Source: a virus. Taken from it: DNA of 26,599 bases. A program made the position numbers and the translations under genes. The DNA lies in IMG/VR virus record IMGVR_UViG_3300025131_000347, positions 1 through 26,599 of that record, one strand, 5' to 3'. The notes beneath the pieces are model-generated. The model had not been told where the DNA came from. It did no database searches and saw nothing but the letters and a program-made list of their open reading frames with translations. This document shows positions 9,218-15,457 of this stretch, piece after piece. Each line of letters starts with the position of its first letter. Within the stretch, counting starts at the first letter, position 1.

Positions 9218-9706
9218 TTAAGTAGAGCTAATAAAAGATTTTAACATTTTAATATCAATATTATTTTTATCCATGATATAACATAAATCATCTGTTATGA
9301 TATTATATTTTTTAATGAGTAACATTTTGCTCCAGTTATTATCTCCACCACTTACCTCCTTAGTAAGATGTTTATTTTCCTTTAAAAACTTTTTTAACTT
9401 TTTTAATTGAAAAAAATATACCAAGTTATCATTTACTATTACCCAGACGTCAGCTTTACTTTTATTTATACCACTTGGTTTATTCTTATAATAAATTTCA
9501 AATACAACATTCCCAGTTTCATTTATCTTTAAATCTTTTTTAACCTCTAATGTTTTTTTAATTATAGGCATATTAATATCCCAATCAGGAAAATAACCTT
9601 CGGACATAAAAGAAAAAACATCTATATCTTCTAAGATATTTAAAATAGAAACTTCTTCTTTCTCTCCTATTTTTAAATCTCTATTAAATGTTTCTTTATT
9701 ATTCAT
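9218..9706 (-). CDS. Possible PD-(D/E)XK-type nuclease
   Basis: A 162-residue protein I do not recognise with certainty. GYFPDWDINMPIIKKTLEVK gives a PD...D...E-x-K pattern (near residues 40-56) of the PD-(D/E)XK nuclease superfamily. It is followed by GNVVFEIYYKNKPSGINKSK and ADVWVIVNDNLVYFFQLKKL, which reads as the core beta-strands and helix after the active site. The length is typical of small phage nucleases of this fold. The rest is Lys/Asn-rich. It lies between the HNH protein and a conserved phage protein in the leftward operon. A nuclease role in recombination or host DNA breakdown is inferred from motif and context only. Confidence 0.5.
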   Translation of the reverse strand: MNNKETFNRDLKIGEKEEVSILNILEDIDVFSFMSEGYFPDWDINMPIIKKTLEVKKDLKINETGNVVFEIYYKNKPSGINKSKADVWVIVNDNLVYFFQLKKLKKFLKENKHLTKEVSGGDNNWSKMLLIKKYNIITDDLCYIMDKNNIDIKMLKSFISST

Positions 9707-9722
9707 AATTTATCTAATTATC

Positions 9723-10082
9723 TTAGGTTAGTCTTTCTTTAATCTCATTTATTCGCTTCTCCATATATCTTCTATAGTATGTTTCAAATTCTCCTTTTGA
9801 ACCTTCTTGTTTCCAATACACATATAAAGTATTATGTAGTTTTTGAGCTGGTGATTTATCTTCTTCAGCTCTTTTAGGTAATGAAGGTAAGTCTAATAAA
9901 TTTTCTTTTTCTATTTGATTATCAGGTGAAAAGGTAAACCAACCAAACTTATCTATGTTACCTATGATTTTTGCTAACTCCTCGTCAGATAAATTTTCCT
10001 GAGTATCAACTTGACACCTTAGTGTTCTATTACTCATGGATGTTATCTTACTTATTGTAGCTGGTACTTGTAGTAATTTCAT
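9723..10082 (-). CDS. Conserved phage protein of unknown function
   Basis: A 119-residue protein beginning MKLLQVPATISKITSMSNRT, with later segments ENLSDEELAKIIGNIDKFGW, KSPAQKLHNTLYVYWKQEG and FETYYRRYMEKRINEIKERL. This pattern (LQVPATISK, TLR..VDTQE, then KSPSQ.LRNVLYVLW) recurs in phage recombination or replication neighbourhoods as I recall, but its biochemical role is not known to me. No metal site, signal or membrane segment is visible. It starts just after the DUF616-like gene with a 4-base gap and no Shine-Dalgarno (AAAATAAATATATG), so it is probably translated from the same leftward message. Confidence 0.7.
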   Translation of the reverse strand: MKLLQVPATISKITSMSNRTLRCQVDTQENLSDEELAKIIGNIDKFGWFTFSPDNQIEKENLLDLPSLPKRAEEDKSPAQKLHNTLYVYWKQEGSKGEFETYYRRYMEKRINEIKERLT

Positions 10083-10086
10083 ATAT

Positions 10087-10677
10087 TTATTTTAAATGAT
10101 TAGTATATTTAAAGTAAGGATGATTTCTGGCATTACCATCTATCACCTTAACTTTTAATTTAGGAAATTTAGATAATACATAAGGAAAAGATAATTGGTC
10201 TCTAGAACTCCATCTACATATTTCTGACCACCAAGCATTATTAAATCTTTCCATCTCCTTACTATGTTTTCTTACTATTATACAACATTCTTTTAAACCA
10301 TGTAATTCTGGAAAGTTTTTATTTCTATAATGTTTTATTTGTTCATCTATTATTAATTTTTGATTACTAAATAATATTTTACATAAATTTGCTTCATCAT
10401 ATAAACATTTTCTATAAGGATGCTTCCATAATGCCATATCATATTTATCTCCCAACCATTCCTTTACTAATTGTTCTGGTGGTATTAATAATTCTACATT
10501 TCCATCTGTCCATATAGAGTAATCTGCTTCTATAAATTGGTGTGCTAAAATTTTATAAATCTTAGCTTCCATTACAGGTTCTATAAACTTTCCTTCACCA
10601 GTAAAACATTTAATTTTATCTTCTCTTGGGTTATCTTTATCACCAGTTATTGATGTATAAATTTTAATTTGTTTCAT
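10087..10677 (-). CDS. DUF616 / TOD1-MUCI70-like glycosyltransferase
   Basis: A 196-residue protein. The family hallmarks are visible in order: YSIWTDGNVELLIP (residues ~53-66, an acidic sugar-nucleotide-site-like DxN), LWKHPYRKCLYDEANLC (~83-99), FPELHGLKECCIIVRKHSKE (~122-141), FNNAWWSEI and SSRDQLSFPYVLSKF. DUF616 proteins are treated as putative GT-A-like glycosyltransferases, with acceptors mostly unknown. Its ATG overlaps the TGA of the upstream DNA methyltransferase by four bases (ATGA), which implies translational coupling. Together with the GT-A gene on the other side of the methyltransferase, it forms a three-gene transferase cluster. DNA, virion or host surface could be the acceptor; the sequence does not say which. 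Confidence 0.75.
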   Translation of the reverse strand: MKQIKIYTSITGDKDNPREDKIKCFTGEGKFIEPVMEAKIYKILAHQFIEADYSIWTDGNVELLIPPEQLVKEWLGDKYDMALWKHPYRKCLYDEANLCKILFSNQKLIIDEQIKHYRNKNFPELHGLKECCIIVRKHSKEMERFNNAWWSEICRWSSRDQLSFPYVLSKFPKLKVKVIDGNARNHPYFKYTNHLK

Positions 10678-12125
10678 AATAATTTATTATTTATTCTTAT
10701 TGCTTTTATTCTTGTTTCGGCTATCTTACAATATTCTTCTTCTTTTTCCATTCCAATAAAATTAAATTCTTCTTTTTTACAAGCAATACCTGTTGTACCA
10801 CTACCCATAAATGGGTCTAATACTGTTCCACCTTTAGGTGTTACTAATCTTACAAGATATTCCATTAGTTTAACTGGTTTTACAGTAGGGTGGTTGTTTT
10901 GTGTCTTTTTACTTTCCATTTTTCTATAATATACTTCACCAGAACATTTATCGTGATTATTAGTTCCATTAAGTGTTTTATCACAATCTTTACAAACTGG
11001 ACTTTGACTATAATTTCCTGCTGTAAATTTTTCATTGCTTAACTCCTCACACCCAGCATTCCTTTCACTCTTACTTGCTTTAGGACAGTAGAAGAATCTT
11101 GAAGCTCCACCTTTGTCACCTCTATTACTTGGACTATTGGGCTTATTATCTTTAATAAAGCCTTCTACTTTATACTGTTTATCCTTGTAATTATAAGTTT
11201 TACCACCTTTACTAACCCCACTCTGTTCATCTAACATTTTACCAGCTTCTTCATCTAATATTATATTAGCAGGAAATCTACCTTGTTTATCTTCACCCAT
11301 ACCACCAGCAGTTGTTGTTTCTTCACTTTGATATGCTCTTGATGTTTTTCCACTTGGTCTTGCTTTCATTTCTTCTGTTCCCACTCTACACCCATCTATA
11401 TTTATACCACCAGTTCCCCATTTAAGTACATTCTTAGCTACTGTTTTCTCTGATAAAGGTTTTCTTGCTACTACTATGGGTTCGTGTGCTGGTTTAAGAG
11501 CAGTTCCCCAACCTTCCCATTCGGAAGTTCCTTTGGTGTATTTACCTTTTTCACCACAAGGAACTTGGCTATCTCTTTGTTCTGTTTTATTACTTTTTGC
11601 TACAAAATCTGGTCTTTCATAAGGTATTCTCTCATTACCTTGTAACTTATCAACTGCCTTGCCTATGTTATGGCTCTTTGGAAATCCTGAACCATAAAGC
11701 CACATAATCTGGTCTCTTATTTCAAATCCTGCATCTTCAATACCACTTGCCATTCTATGATACATTCTACTGGAGTTAGAAGCTAATAGGTGTCCACCAG
11801 GCTTTAAAACTCTTAAACATTCTTTAGCCCATTCATAACACCAGTTTTGGTAGTCTCTTATAGCTTTATTACTCCTATCATATACACCAGCATAAGCCGC
11901 AGGAGAATTGATACCACCAACTACTTCTGAACCATCACTTCTTTTACCTCTTTTTGTTTTAGCTTTTAATATTTCTTCTCCTTTATAACCTGGTTCAAAA
12001 GTATCCCAAGCCTTTCCCATAAACCCAATACCATAAGGTGGGTCTGTTACAATACTATCTACTGAGTTTTCTTCTAACTCTTTCATTTTTTCTATACAAT
12101 CACCTTGTATTAAATCATTTTTCAT
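10674..12125 (-). CDS. Site-specific DNA methyltransferase (N6-A or N4-C, beta-type order)
   Basis: A 483-residue protein. Catalytic motif IV DPPYGIGFMGKAWD is at residues 28-41, and the SAM-binding motif DPFMGSGTTGIA is at about 437, giving the IV-then-I order of beta-class DNA amino-methyltransferases. Other recognisable segments are YEWAKECLRVLKPGGHLLAS (~100), QIMWLYGSGFPKSHNIGKAV (~140) and HPTVKPVKLMEYLVRL just before motif I. Between them is a long target-recognition region with a four-Cys cluster (CKDCD...CSG, ~375-395) that could bind zinc. No restriction enzyme lies next to it, so self-protection against host restriction is the likely role. It overlaps the upstream GT-A gene by 11 bases and the downstream DUF616-like gene by four. 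There is no Shine-Dalgarno. Confidence 0.9.
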   Translation of the reverse strand: MKNDLIQGDCIEKMKELEENSVDSIVTDPPYGIGFMGKAWDTFEPGYKGEEILKAKTKRGKRSDGSEVVGGINSPAAYAGVYDRSNKAIRDYQNWCYEWAKECLRVLKPGGHLLASNSSRMYHRMASGIEDAGFEIRDQIMWLYGSGFPKSHNIGKAVDKLQGNERIPYERPDFVAKSNKTEQRDSQVPCGEKGKYTKGTSEWEGWGTALKPAHEPIVVARKPLSEKTVAKNVLKWGTGGINIDGCRVGTEEMKARPSGKTSRAYQSEETTTAGGMGEDKQGRFPANIILDEEAGKMLDEQSGVSKGGKTYNYKDKQYKVEGFIKDNKPNSPSNRGDKGGASRFFYCPKASKSERNAGCEELSNEKFTAGNYSQSPVCKDCDKTLNGTNNHDKCSGEVYYRKMESKKTQNNHPTVKPVKLMEYLVRLVTPKGGTVLDPFMGSGTTGIACKKEEFNFIGMEKEEEYCKIAETRIKAIRINNKLL

Positions 12126-12717
12126 AATAAAAATTAAATAATATTTTAGCTTTTCTTTCTTTCCATAATAATTTATCTTTTAAAAAATTATCTTTACTAT
12201 AAACACGATTATAGTCATCATCTGGTTTTATCTTTTCATTTACCATAGGATTATTATGTATAAGTTTTGAAGTAAATTCATATTTGAATCTATCTAATAA
12301 TTTAGCTCTTAAAATTAATTCATCATCACAAAAACAATGATAATATCCTGTGTGAAATATCTCTCCCCCTATCATATCTATCATCTTTCGGTGAATCATA
12401 AAATGTGGAGCATGAGAATCATTGTGAGTTCCATCATTAATACCTACTAAACCAATACCATCTGGAAATTTTTTCATAGCTTTAAGAGCATTTTTTAACA
12501 TATCTTTATCTGGTTCTGTATCATCTCCAAGAAAAACTATTAAATCATATTTAGTTTTCTTTAGTAGTTTTTTAACCATTTTTGCTACACCAATACGTTC
12601 TTTATCTTCTTCTGCTATAATCTCAAAATTATCTCCCTTAAGTTTTGAAATACATTTTTCAAAACCTTCTGGTCTTATATATGGAATTATTATTGATAAC
12701 TTATTATTTACTGTCAT
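12115..12717 (-). CDS. GT-A family glycosyltransferase
   Basis: A 200-residue protein starting MTVNNKLSIIIPYIRPEGFE. I chose ATG 12717 over an in-frame start at 12822 because LSIIIPYIRP is the canonical first strand of GT2-type GT-A folds, and the extra 35 residues overlap a hairpin. YDLIVFLGDDTEPD (~residues 72-85) supplies the D-x-D-like metal and nucleotide-sugar site. HAPHFMIHRKMIDMIGG and YYHCFCDDELILRA match the acceptor-side region. Context: the next gene is a DNA methyltransferase (11-base overlap), then a DUF616-like transferase. The start codon is predicted to lie in an RNA hairpin. Acceptor unknown; modified DNA base, virion or cell-wall polymer are possibilities. Confidence 0.75.
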   Translation of the reverse strand: MTVNNKLSIIIPYIRPEGFEKCISKLKGDNFEIIAEEDKERIGVAKMVKKLLKKTKYDLIVFLGDDTEPDKDMLKNALKAMKKFPDGIGLVGINDGTHNDSHAPHFMIHRKMIDMIGGEIFHTGYYHCFCDDELILRAKLLDRFKYEFTSKLIHNNPMVNEKIKPDDDYNRVYSKDNFLKDKLLWKERKAKILFNFYYEK

Positions 12718-12794
12718 ATAATCTCTTATAAGCATCCCAACCGAAAGGAAATTTGTAGGGATTAACCTAAATTGGGATGCTTGTAAGAAATGAC
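12713..12794 (-). promoter_or_regulatory. Leader hairpin that sequesters the GT-A start codon
   Basis: The arms are 12713-12740 and 12772-12794. Core AAGCATCCCAA pairs perfectly with TTGGGATGCTT (11 bp). Outward, TCTTA pairs with TAAGA, and GTCAT pairs with ATGAC. In the leftward message the last pair includes the AUG of the glycosyltransferase. The loop contains CCGAAAGG and TAGG...CCTA mini-stems. No Shine-Dalgarno is visible within 15 bases upstream of that AUG. The fold was read by eye; energies were not computed. Confidence 0.6.
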
Positions 12795-12841
12795 AAACCC
12801 ATGCATTTGCCATCTCCTCCACCAGATAATCGTAAAGGCAT
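12767..12841 (-). CDS. Possible 24-residue upstream ORF (leader peptide)
   Basis: ATG at 12841 opens a 24-codon frame (MPLRLSGGGDGKCMGLSFLT then SIPI) ending with TAG at 12769-12767. That is only about five bases past the 5' arm of the hairpin blocking the downstream start. A ribosome ending there would hold the hairpin open, as in erm-type translational attenuators (known precedent). There is no clear Shine-Dalgarno ahead of its ATG. The frame could be chance or a relic of a broken gene, since it is more GC-rich than its neighbours. Confidence 0.3.
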   Translation of the reverse strand: MPLRLSGGGDGKCMGLSFLTSIPI

Positions 12842-12868
12842 GTAAAAAATATACGTATTATCTAGTAT

Positions 12869-13045
12869 CTATAATTTTAATATTGCTTCTTCAAAGATAA
12901 CTTCTATGTCATCTTGATATTTTTTAATGTCTATATTAAAATCTCTACGCTTTTTAAATTGATACCATCTTAATTTATTTTTCGCGTTGATAAGGTCATC
13001 ACGATAAGTATAAAGATTTATTAATGTTTTTGTTTTTTCTTTCAT
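12869..13045 (-). CDS. Small charged helical protein, unknown
   Basis: A 58-residue frame, MKEKTKTLINLYTYRDDLIN followed by AKNKLRWYQF, a basic KKRRDF patch and an acidic end (KKYQDDIEVIFEEAILKL). The composition suggests two amphipathic helices and no membrane segment. It lies 17 bases after the SSB-like gene stop in the same direction and fills an otherwise empty stretch. The start is preceded by AAATAAAATATT with no Shine-Dalgarno. Consistent codon choice and position support a real gene, but no family is recognised. Confidence 0.6.
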   Translation of the reverse strand: MKEKTKTLINLYTYRDDLINAKNKLRWYQFKKRRDFNIDIKKYQDDIEVIFEEAILKL

Positions 13046-13062
13046 AATATTTTATTTAATTA

Positions 13063-13578
13063 TTAAAAGGGTATTTCATCCACATTAACTGATTCTATTT
13101 CTTCACTTTCTTTCTTTTGATAAACTCCATTCATCACTAAATCTGTATAAGCTGGTAATACCTGTTTAATATCTTGTAAATCCTTACCTGCTTGAATTAA
13201 AGCACAGACCAAACCATGTCTCACCTTACCTAAAGCTATCTTATCCCAGTCAGGAGTTTCATTTCTTACCTTCTGTTTTTGATGAACTATGTTTTCTGAT
13301 GAATACTGTATATCATCTGCTGAGTCAAACATTAAAATGTTATGAGATGTAATTGTTTTACCAGCTTTATTAGTCCAGTCATTGTCTTTATAACATATTC
13401 CTATCTTAGAACCTGTTTTAAGTTCTTGTGATTTAAAATCTTGATGAGCTCTTGTTTCAGAACCATCTTGTTTAGTTTTCCAAAAGCTATAGGTTCTATT
13501 ATCATCACCTTTAACTTTAATTTGTTTTTCTAGGTCAGTTATCTCCTGGATAACAATGACTTTTTTTTCTAAATCCAT
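13063..13578 (-). CDS. SSB-like single-stranded DNA-binding protein
   Basis: A 171-residue protein. Residues 1-90 alternate beta-strands in an OB-fold-like pattern (KVIVIQEITDLEKQIKVKGD, TYSFWKTKQDG, KIGICYKDNDWTNKAGKTIT). Residues ~105-150 are helical. The protein ends in an acidic linker and the tip VNVDEIPF, closely matching the DDDIPF-type C-terminal peptide by which bacterial and phage SSBs recruit replication and repair proteins. I infer single-strand DNA binding in replication or recombination. It is not a classical SSB by sequence, and an annealing or replication-accessory protein with an SSB-like tip is the alternative. It has the AGAAAGG leader shared by six leftward genes. Confidence 0.55.
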   Translation of the reverse strand: MDLEKKVIVIQEITDLEKQIKVKGDDNRTYSFWKTKQDGSETRAHQDFKSQELKTGSKIGICYKDNDWTNKAGKTITSHNILMFDSADDIQYSSENIVHQKQKVRNETPDWDKIALGKVRHGLVCALIQAGKDLQDIKQVLPAYTDLVMNGVYQKKESEEIESVNVDEIPF

Positions 13579-13586
13579 AATTTTAT

Positions 13587-13594
13587 TCCTTTCT
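13587..13594 (-). promoter_or_regulatory. Strong AGAAAGGA ribosome binding site of SSB-like gene
   Basis: On the minus strand AGAAAGGA precedes the ATG at 13578 with ordinary spacing, in the context TAGAAAGGAATAAAATTATG, nearly identical to the leaders of five other leftward genes. It supports the chosen start. Confidence 0.8.
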
Positions 13595-13596
13595 AT

Positions 13597-13863
13597 TTAA
13601 TTATTATCTAATTTTTCTTGTAATCTTAACTTTTTTAACTTTTCGTATGCTTTTTTACCAGCTTTTTTCTGTATAGCATTCCATCTCTCTCTATGCTCAT
13701 CTCTCCATTTATAAACTGCAACTTTATGTTGTTGTTTATATTTTTTGTTAGTAGCATATCTGTGTTTAGAATAACAAGCTAAACATTTTCCTTTAGCATA
13801 ATATAATCTATTACTTGTTCCACAACTAATACATTTTTTATGCCATTTATTCCATTTTTCCAT
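13597..13863 (-). CDS. Small zinc-finger, basic protein
   Basis: An 88-residue protein. CISCGTSNRLYYAKGKCLAC (residues ~11-30) is a CxxC...CxxC zinc-binding knuckle. It is followed by a strongly basic helical tail (KKYKQQHKVAVYKWRDEHRE, KKAGKKAYEKLKKLRLQEKL). This suggests nucleic-acid binding, for example a transcription or recombination accessory or an HNH-nuclease relative lacking the catalytic His-Asn-His. I see no HNH residues after the Cys cluster. It lies between the membrane-anchored lysozyme-like gene and the SSB-like gene in one leftward unit, with its own strong ribosome binding site. Confidence 0.7.
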   Translation of the reverse strand: MEKWNKWHKKCISCGTSNRLYYAKGKCLACYSKHRYATNKKYKQQHKVAVYKWRDEHRERWNAIQKKAGKKAYEKLKKLRLQEKLDNN

Positions 13864-13871
13864 AGTTTTAT

Positions 13872-13879
13872 ACCTTTCT
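13872..13879 (-). promoter_or_regulatory. Strong AGAAAGGT ribosome binding site of zinc-finger gene
   Basis: Minus-strand context TAGAAAGGTATAAAACTATG fixes the start at 13863. By eye it differs from the 14723 leader by only a couple of bases over almost 30 bases, suggesting the leader was copied or is under shared selection. Confidence 0.8.
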
Positions 13880-13885
13880 ACTTAA

Positions 13886-14377
13886 TTAAATTCTATCCCA
13901 ACAAGTCCACTGATGTCCTTGTCCTTCATTTATCATATTGTTTGCAAAAGTTACACTACAATGAAAGTCAAATGCACAGTTATCACTTACCTCAGGATGC
14001 CAGATATTAGAAATCTGCATAAATCCTCTATCGTATGATGTTCCATTACTATGCACATTTACTCCTACAGCAAACTGATTTAAGCCTGACTCACATTTTG
14101 CTAAGTTATAAAGAATATTTACATTCTCACCACCTGTTATATCATTAATTTGTTGCCAAATAGATATTGCAGGTTCTTCTTTTGGAGCTGTTAAAATAGC
14201 TATAGTTTCATCTACCCTACTTTGAATACTTCTTTCCCATAAGTTAGATATACCTATAATAACTGCTGTTAGTAATAATGAAATTATTATTACTTTTATT
14301 TTCCATAACTTTTTTCTCCTTTTTGTTAGTTTTTTTGCGTAAGATTTATTATATCTTACATTTTTACTTTTAAACAT
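13886..14377 (-). CDS. Membrane-anchored lysozyme/transglycosylase-like protein
   Basis: A 163-residue protein. The N-terminus is very basic (KKLTKRRKKLWKIK), followed by a hydrophobic segment at residues ~28-46 (VIIISLLLTAVIIGIS) acting as a membrane or signal anchor, with the rest expected outside. The catalytic domain spans ~75-163: NILYNLAKCESGLNQFAVG has the candidate catalytic Glu96, then SYDRGFMQISNIWHPEV and CAFDFHCSVTFANNMINEG, with four Cys that could form disulfides. It resembles goose-type or Slt-like lysozyme domains. Role: peptidoglycan cleavage in lysis, perhaps as a signal-anchor endolysin (inference). No separate holin or spanin is recognised. No Shine-Dalgarno precedes ATG 14377. 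Confidence 0.8.
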   Translation of the reverse strand: MFKSKNVRYNKSYAKKLTKRRKKLWKIKVIIISLLLTAVIIGISNLWERSIQSRVDETIAILTAPKEEPAISIWQQINDITGGENVNILYNLAKCESGLNQFAVGVNVHSNGTSYDRGFMQISNIWHPEVSDNCAFDFHCSVTFANNMINEGQGHQWTCWDRI

Positions 14378-14390
14378 ATTTTTATTTTTA

Positions 14391-14723
14391 TTAAGTTCTT
14401 AATTTATCTTCTTGTATTTCTCTAAATGTAGGTTCATGATGTTGATGTACAACTGGTTCATTTTTTACTTCATTACTCAATTCTATAGTAGCTCTTGCTG
14501 CTTGAACTTCAGGTGGTAGCTTAAAAAAATACTCTGGTCTATTACTTTTCTTTATTTCTTTTGGTTCTATATCTTGATAATCACAACTATCGCATTCCCA
14601 CTCACCTGTTTCTTGCCAACCCTTATCATCATTTCCAACATATACTTGGCGAAATTCTCCTTTTTCATGGCAGGATGGACAATCCACCCCTTTGTTATAA
14701 TTTTCTTCTAATGTTTTTAACAT
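14391..14723 (-). CDS. Zinc-ribbon protein, unknown role
   Basis: A 110-residue protein. CPSCHEKGEFRQVYVGNDDK and WECDSCDYQD place two CxxC knuckles about 30 residues apart (residues ~15 and ~43), a zinc ribbon. The remainder is charged and includes an Ala-rich helix (AARATIELSNEV) and a His cluster (VVHQHHEP). Such small ribbons bind nucleic acid or RNA polymerase, but this one is not assigned to a family. It is the first gene downstream of a consensus promoter at 14759-14787 and carries the strong AGAAAGGA leader, so it probably heads the lysis/SSB/transferase transcript. It could regulate transcription (inference). Confidence 0.7.
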   Translation of the reverse strand: MLKTLEENYNKGVDCPSCHEKGEFRQVYVGNDDKGWQETGEWECDSCDYQDIEPKEIKKSNRPEYFFKLPPEVQAARATIELSNEVKNEPVVHQHHEPTFREIQEDKLRT

Positions 14724-14731
14724 AGTTTTAT

Positions 14732-14739
14732 TCCTTTCT
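14732..14739 (-). promoter_or_regulatory. Strong AGAAAGGA ribosome binding site of zinc-ribbon gene
   Basis: Minus-strand context TAGAAAGGAATAAAACTATG sets the start at 14723. It is one of six near-identical leaders in the leftward arm. Confidence 0.8.
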
Positions 14740-14758
14740 AATTAATTATTCTTATTAA

Positions 14759-14787
14759 ATTATATATTAAATTACATAATATGTCAA
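14759..14787 (-). promoter_or_regulatory. Consensus sigma-70-type promoter, leftward
   Basis: On the minus strand, perfect -35 TTGACA (14782-14787) and perfect -10 TATAAT (14759-14764) are separated by exactly 17 bases. It predicts a transcript start near 14752 and a short leader before the zinc-ribbon gene at 14723. Confidence 0.85.
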
Positions 14788-14820
14788 CTTTTCTAATTTA
14801 ATTTTTAAATATGCCGACCT

Positions 14821-14844
14821 TTAGCTCTCTAAAAACTGAATAGG
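14821..14844 (-). repeat. Terminal half-site of cassette-like array
   Basis: TTAGCTCTCT plus AAAACTGAATAGG (14832-14844). The last 13 bases are the exact reverse complement of CCTATTCAGTTTT at 15387-15399 on the other side of the 159-residue gene. The core half matches the other spacers (AGCTCTCTAAA at 15733-15743), but the partner arm of a following gene is absent, as expected at the end of an array. Confidence 0.7.
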
Positions 14845-14849
14845 ATTTT

Positions 14850-14867
14850 AATTATTAGCTAATAATT
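14850..14867. repeat. 18-bp perfect palindrome
   Basis: AATTATTAGCTAATAATT is its own reverse complement. It lies between the stop of the 159-residue gene and the terminal half-site, about 65 bases upstream of the leftward promoter. It could be an operator for a dimeric regulator or a hairpin at the end of the upstream message. No second copy was noticed. Confidence 0.5.
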
Positions 14868-14886
14868 CTATTTACTTAATTGTAAG

Positions 14887-15366
14887 TCAACTCTTTTTCT
14901 CATTTTTTTCTAAAAATAATTTGTCCAAAATCTTAACTTTGATTGCTTTTATGGATTTTTCTGTTATATCTTGAGCCCGACTACCCATACCGAGCATTTT
15001 ACTATCAATACTTGGCAGGACAGTAACTGTCTTATCAATATCGTTACCATATATAGTTTCTCGTCCAAAACCAAGTGCATCTATTTCTTTTTCATAATCT
15101 CTAATGCCATACCTATCATTATAGTTAAATGTTTTTGAGTGTAGCTTTTGTGCTATTTCTCTGGCTAACTCATAAACAGCAATGGAGTTTAGATTGGCTG
15201 TTGCCTCATAGTAATTCGCTCTGTGAAAGTATTTAGTCTTTTTTGGTTTTAATCCTAAATCTTTTAAATTGTAGCCAAATACTTTAGCAAGTTTTTTAGC
15301 AAACTTTGGGTCAACCATTGCTCGTGAATGTTCTTCCATTTCCTTTAGTGCTTTAGTTTTTTTCAT
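14887..15366 (-). CDS. Unknown 159-residue protein, third gene of cassette-like array
   Basis: Not recognised. MKKTKALKEMEEHSRAMVDP is helical and charged. The middle reads TANLNSIAVYELAREIAQKL, then DRYGIRDYEKEIDALGFGRE and TVTVLPSIDSKMLGMGSRAQ; the end is basic and helical. No metal site, signal or membrane segment. It is bracketed by 13-base perfect inverted arms at 14832-14844 and 15387-15399. Its base and codon use are visibly richer in G and C than the neighbouring leftward genes (for example the stretch around 14970-15060), which suggests a separate origin. The strong ribosome binding site AGAAAGGG fixes the start at 15366. The stop is TGA. Defence, counter-defence or regulatory cargo are possible, with no direct evidence. 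Confidence 0.75.
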   Translation of the reverse strand: MKKTKALKEMEEHSRAMVDPKFAKKLAKVFGYNLKDLGLKPKKTKYFHRANYYEATANLNSIAVYELAREIAQKLHSKTFNYNDRYGIRDYEKEIDALGFGRETIYGNDIDKTVTVLPSIDSKMLGMGSRAQDITEKSIKAIKVKILDKLFLEKNEKKS

Positions 15367-15374
15367 ATATTTTT

Positions 15375-15382
15375 CCCTTTCT
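15375..15382 (-). promoter_or_regulatory. Strong AGAAAGGG ribosome binding site, third cassette-like gene
   Basis: Minus-strand context ATATAGAAAGGGAAAAATAT precedes ATG 15366. It follows directly after the upstream complementary arm. Confidence 0.8.
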
Positions 15383-15386
15383 ATAT

Positions 15387-15439
15387 CCTATTCAGTTTTC
15401 AAAGAACTATTTTATAAAGTCTTCTAAGGGTTGAACGAG
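15387..15439 (-). repeat. 53-bp palindromic spacer between cassette-like genes 2 and 3
   Basis: Plus strand: arm CCTATTCAGTTTT (15387-15399), core CAAAGAACTATTTTATAAAG then TCTTCTAAGG, arm GTTGAACGAG (15430-15439). The first arm matches 14832-14844 across gene 3. The second pairs with 15701-15710 across gene 2, with one G-U pair in RNA. Within the spacer the ends also pair imperfectly around a central AAGA..CT stem. On the coding strand the ends read RYYYA (GTTCAAC) and TRRRY (ACTGAAT). Confidence 0.7.
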
Positions 15440-15457
15440 AATTATATAATTATTTAA

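Noticed and set aside
10669-10929. 86-residue plus-strand hydrophobic ORF
   Set aside because: It is antisense to the methyltransferase gene; its hydrophobic look is a by-product of the complementary coding frame.
12718-12822. In-frame N-terminal extension of the GT-A gene (MEEMANAW...)
   Set aside because: The GT-A fold begins at LSIIIPYIRP right after ATG 12717. The extension crosses a long hairpin and adds no recognisable domain.
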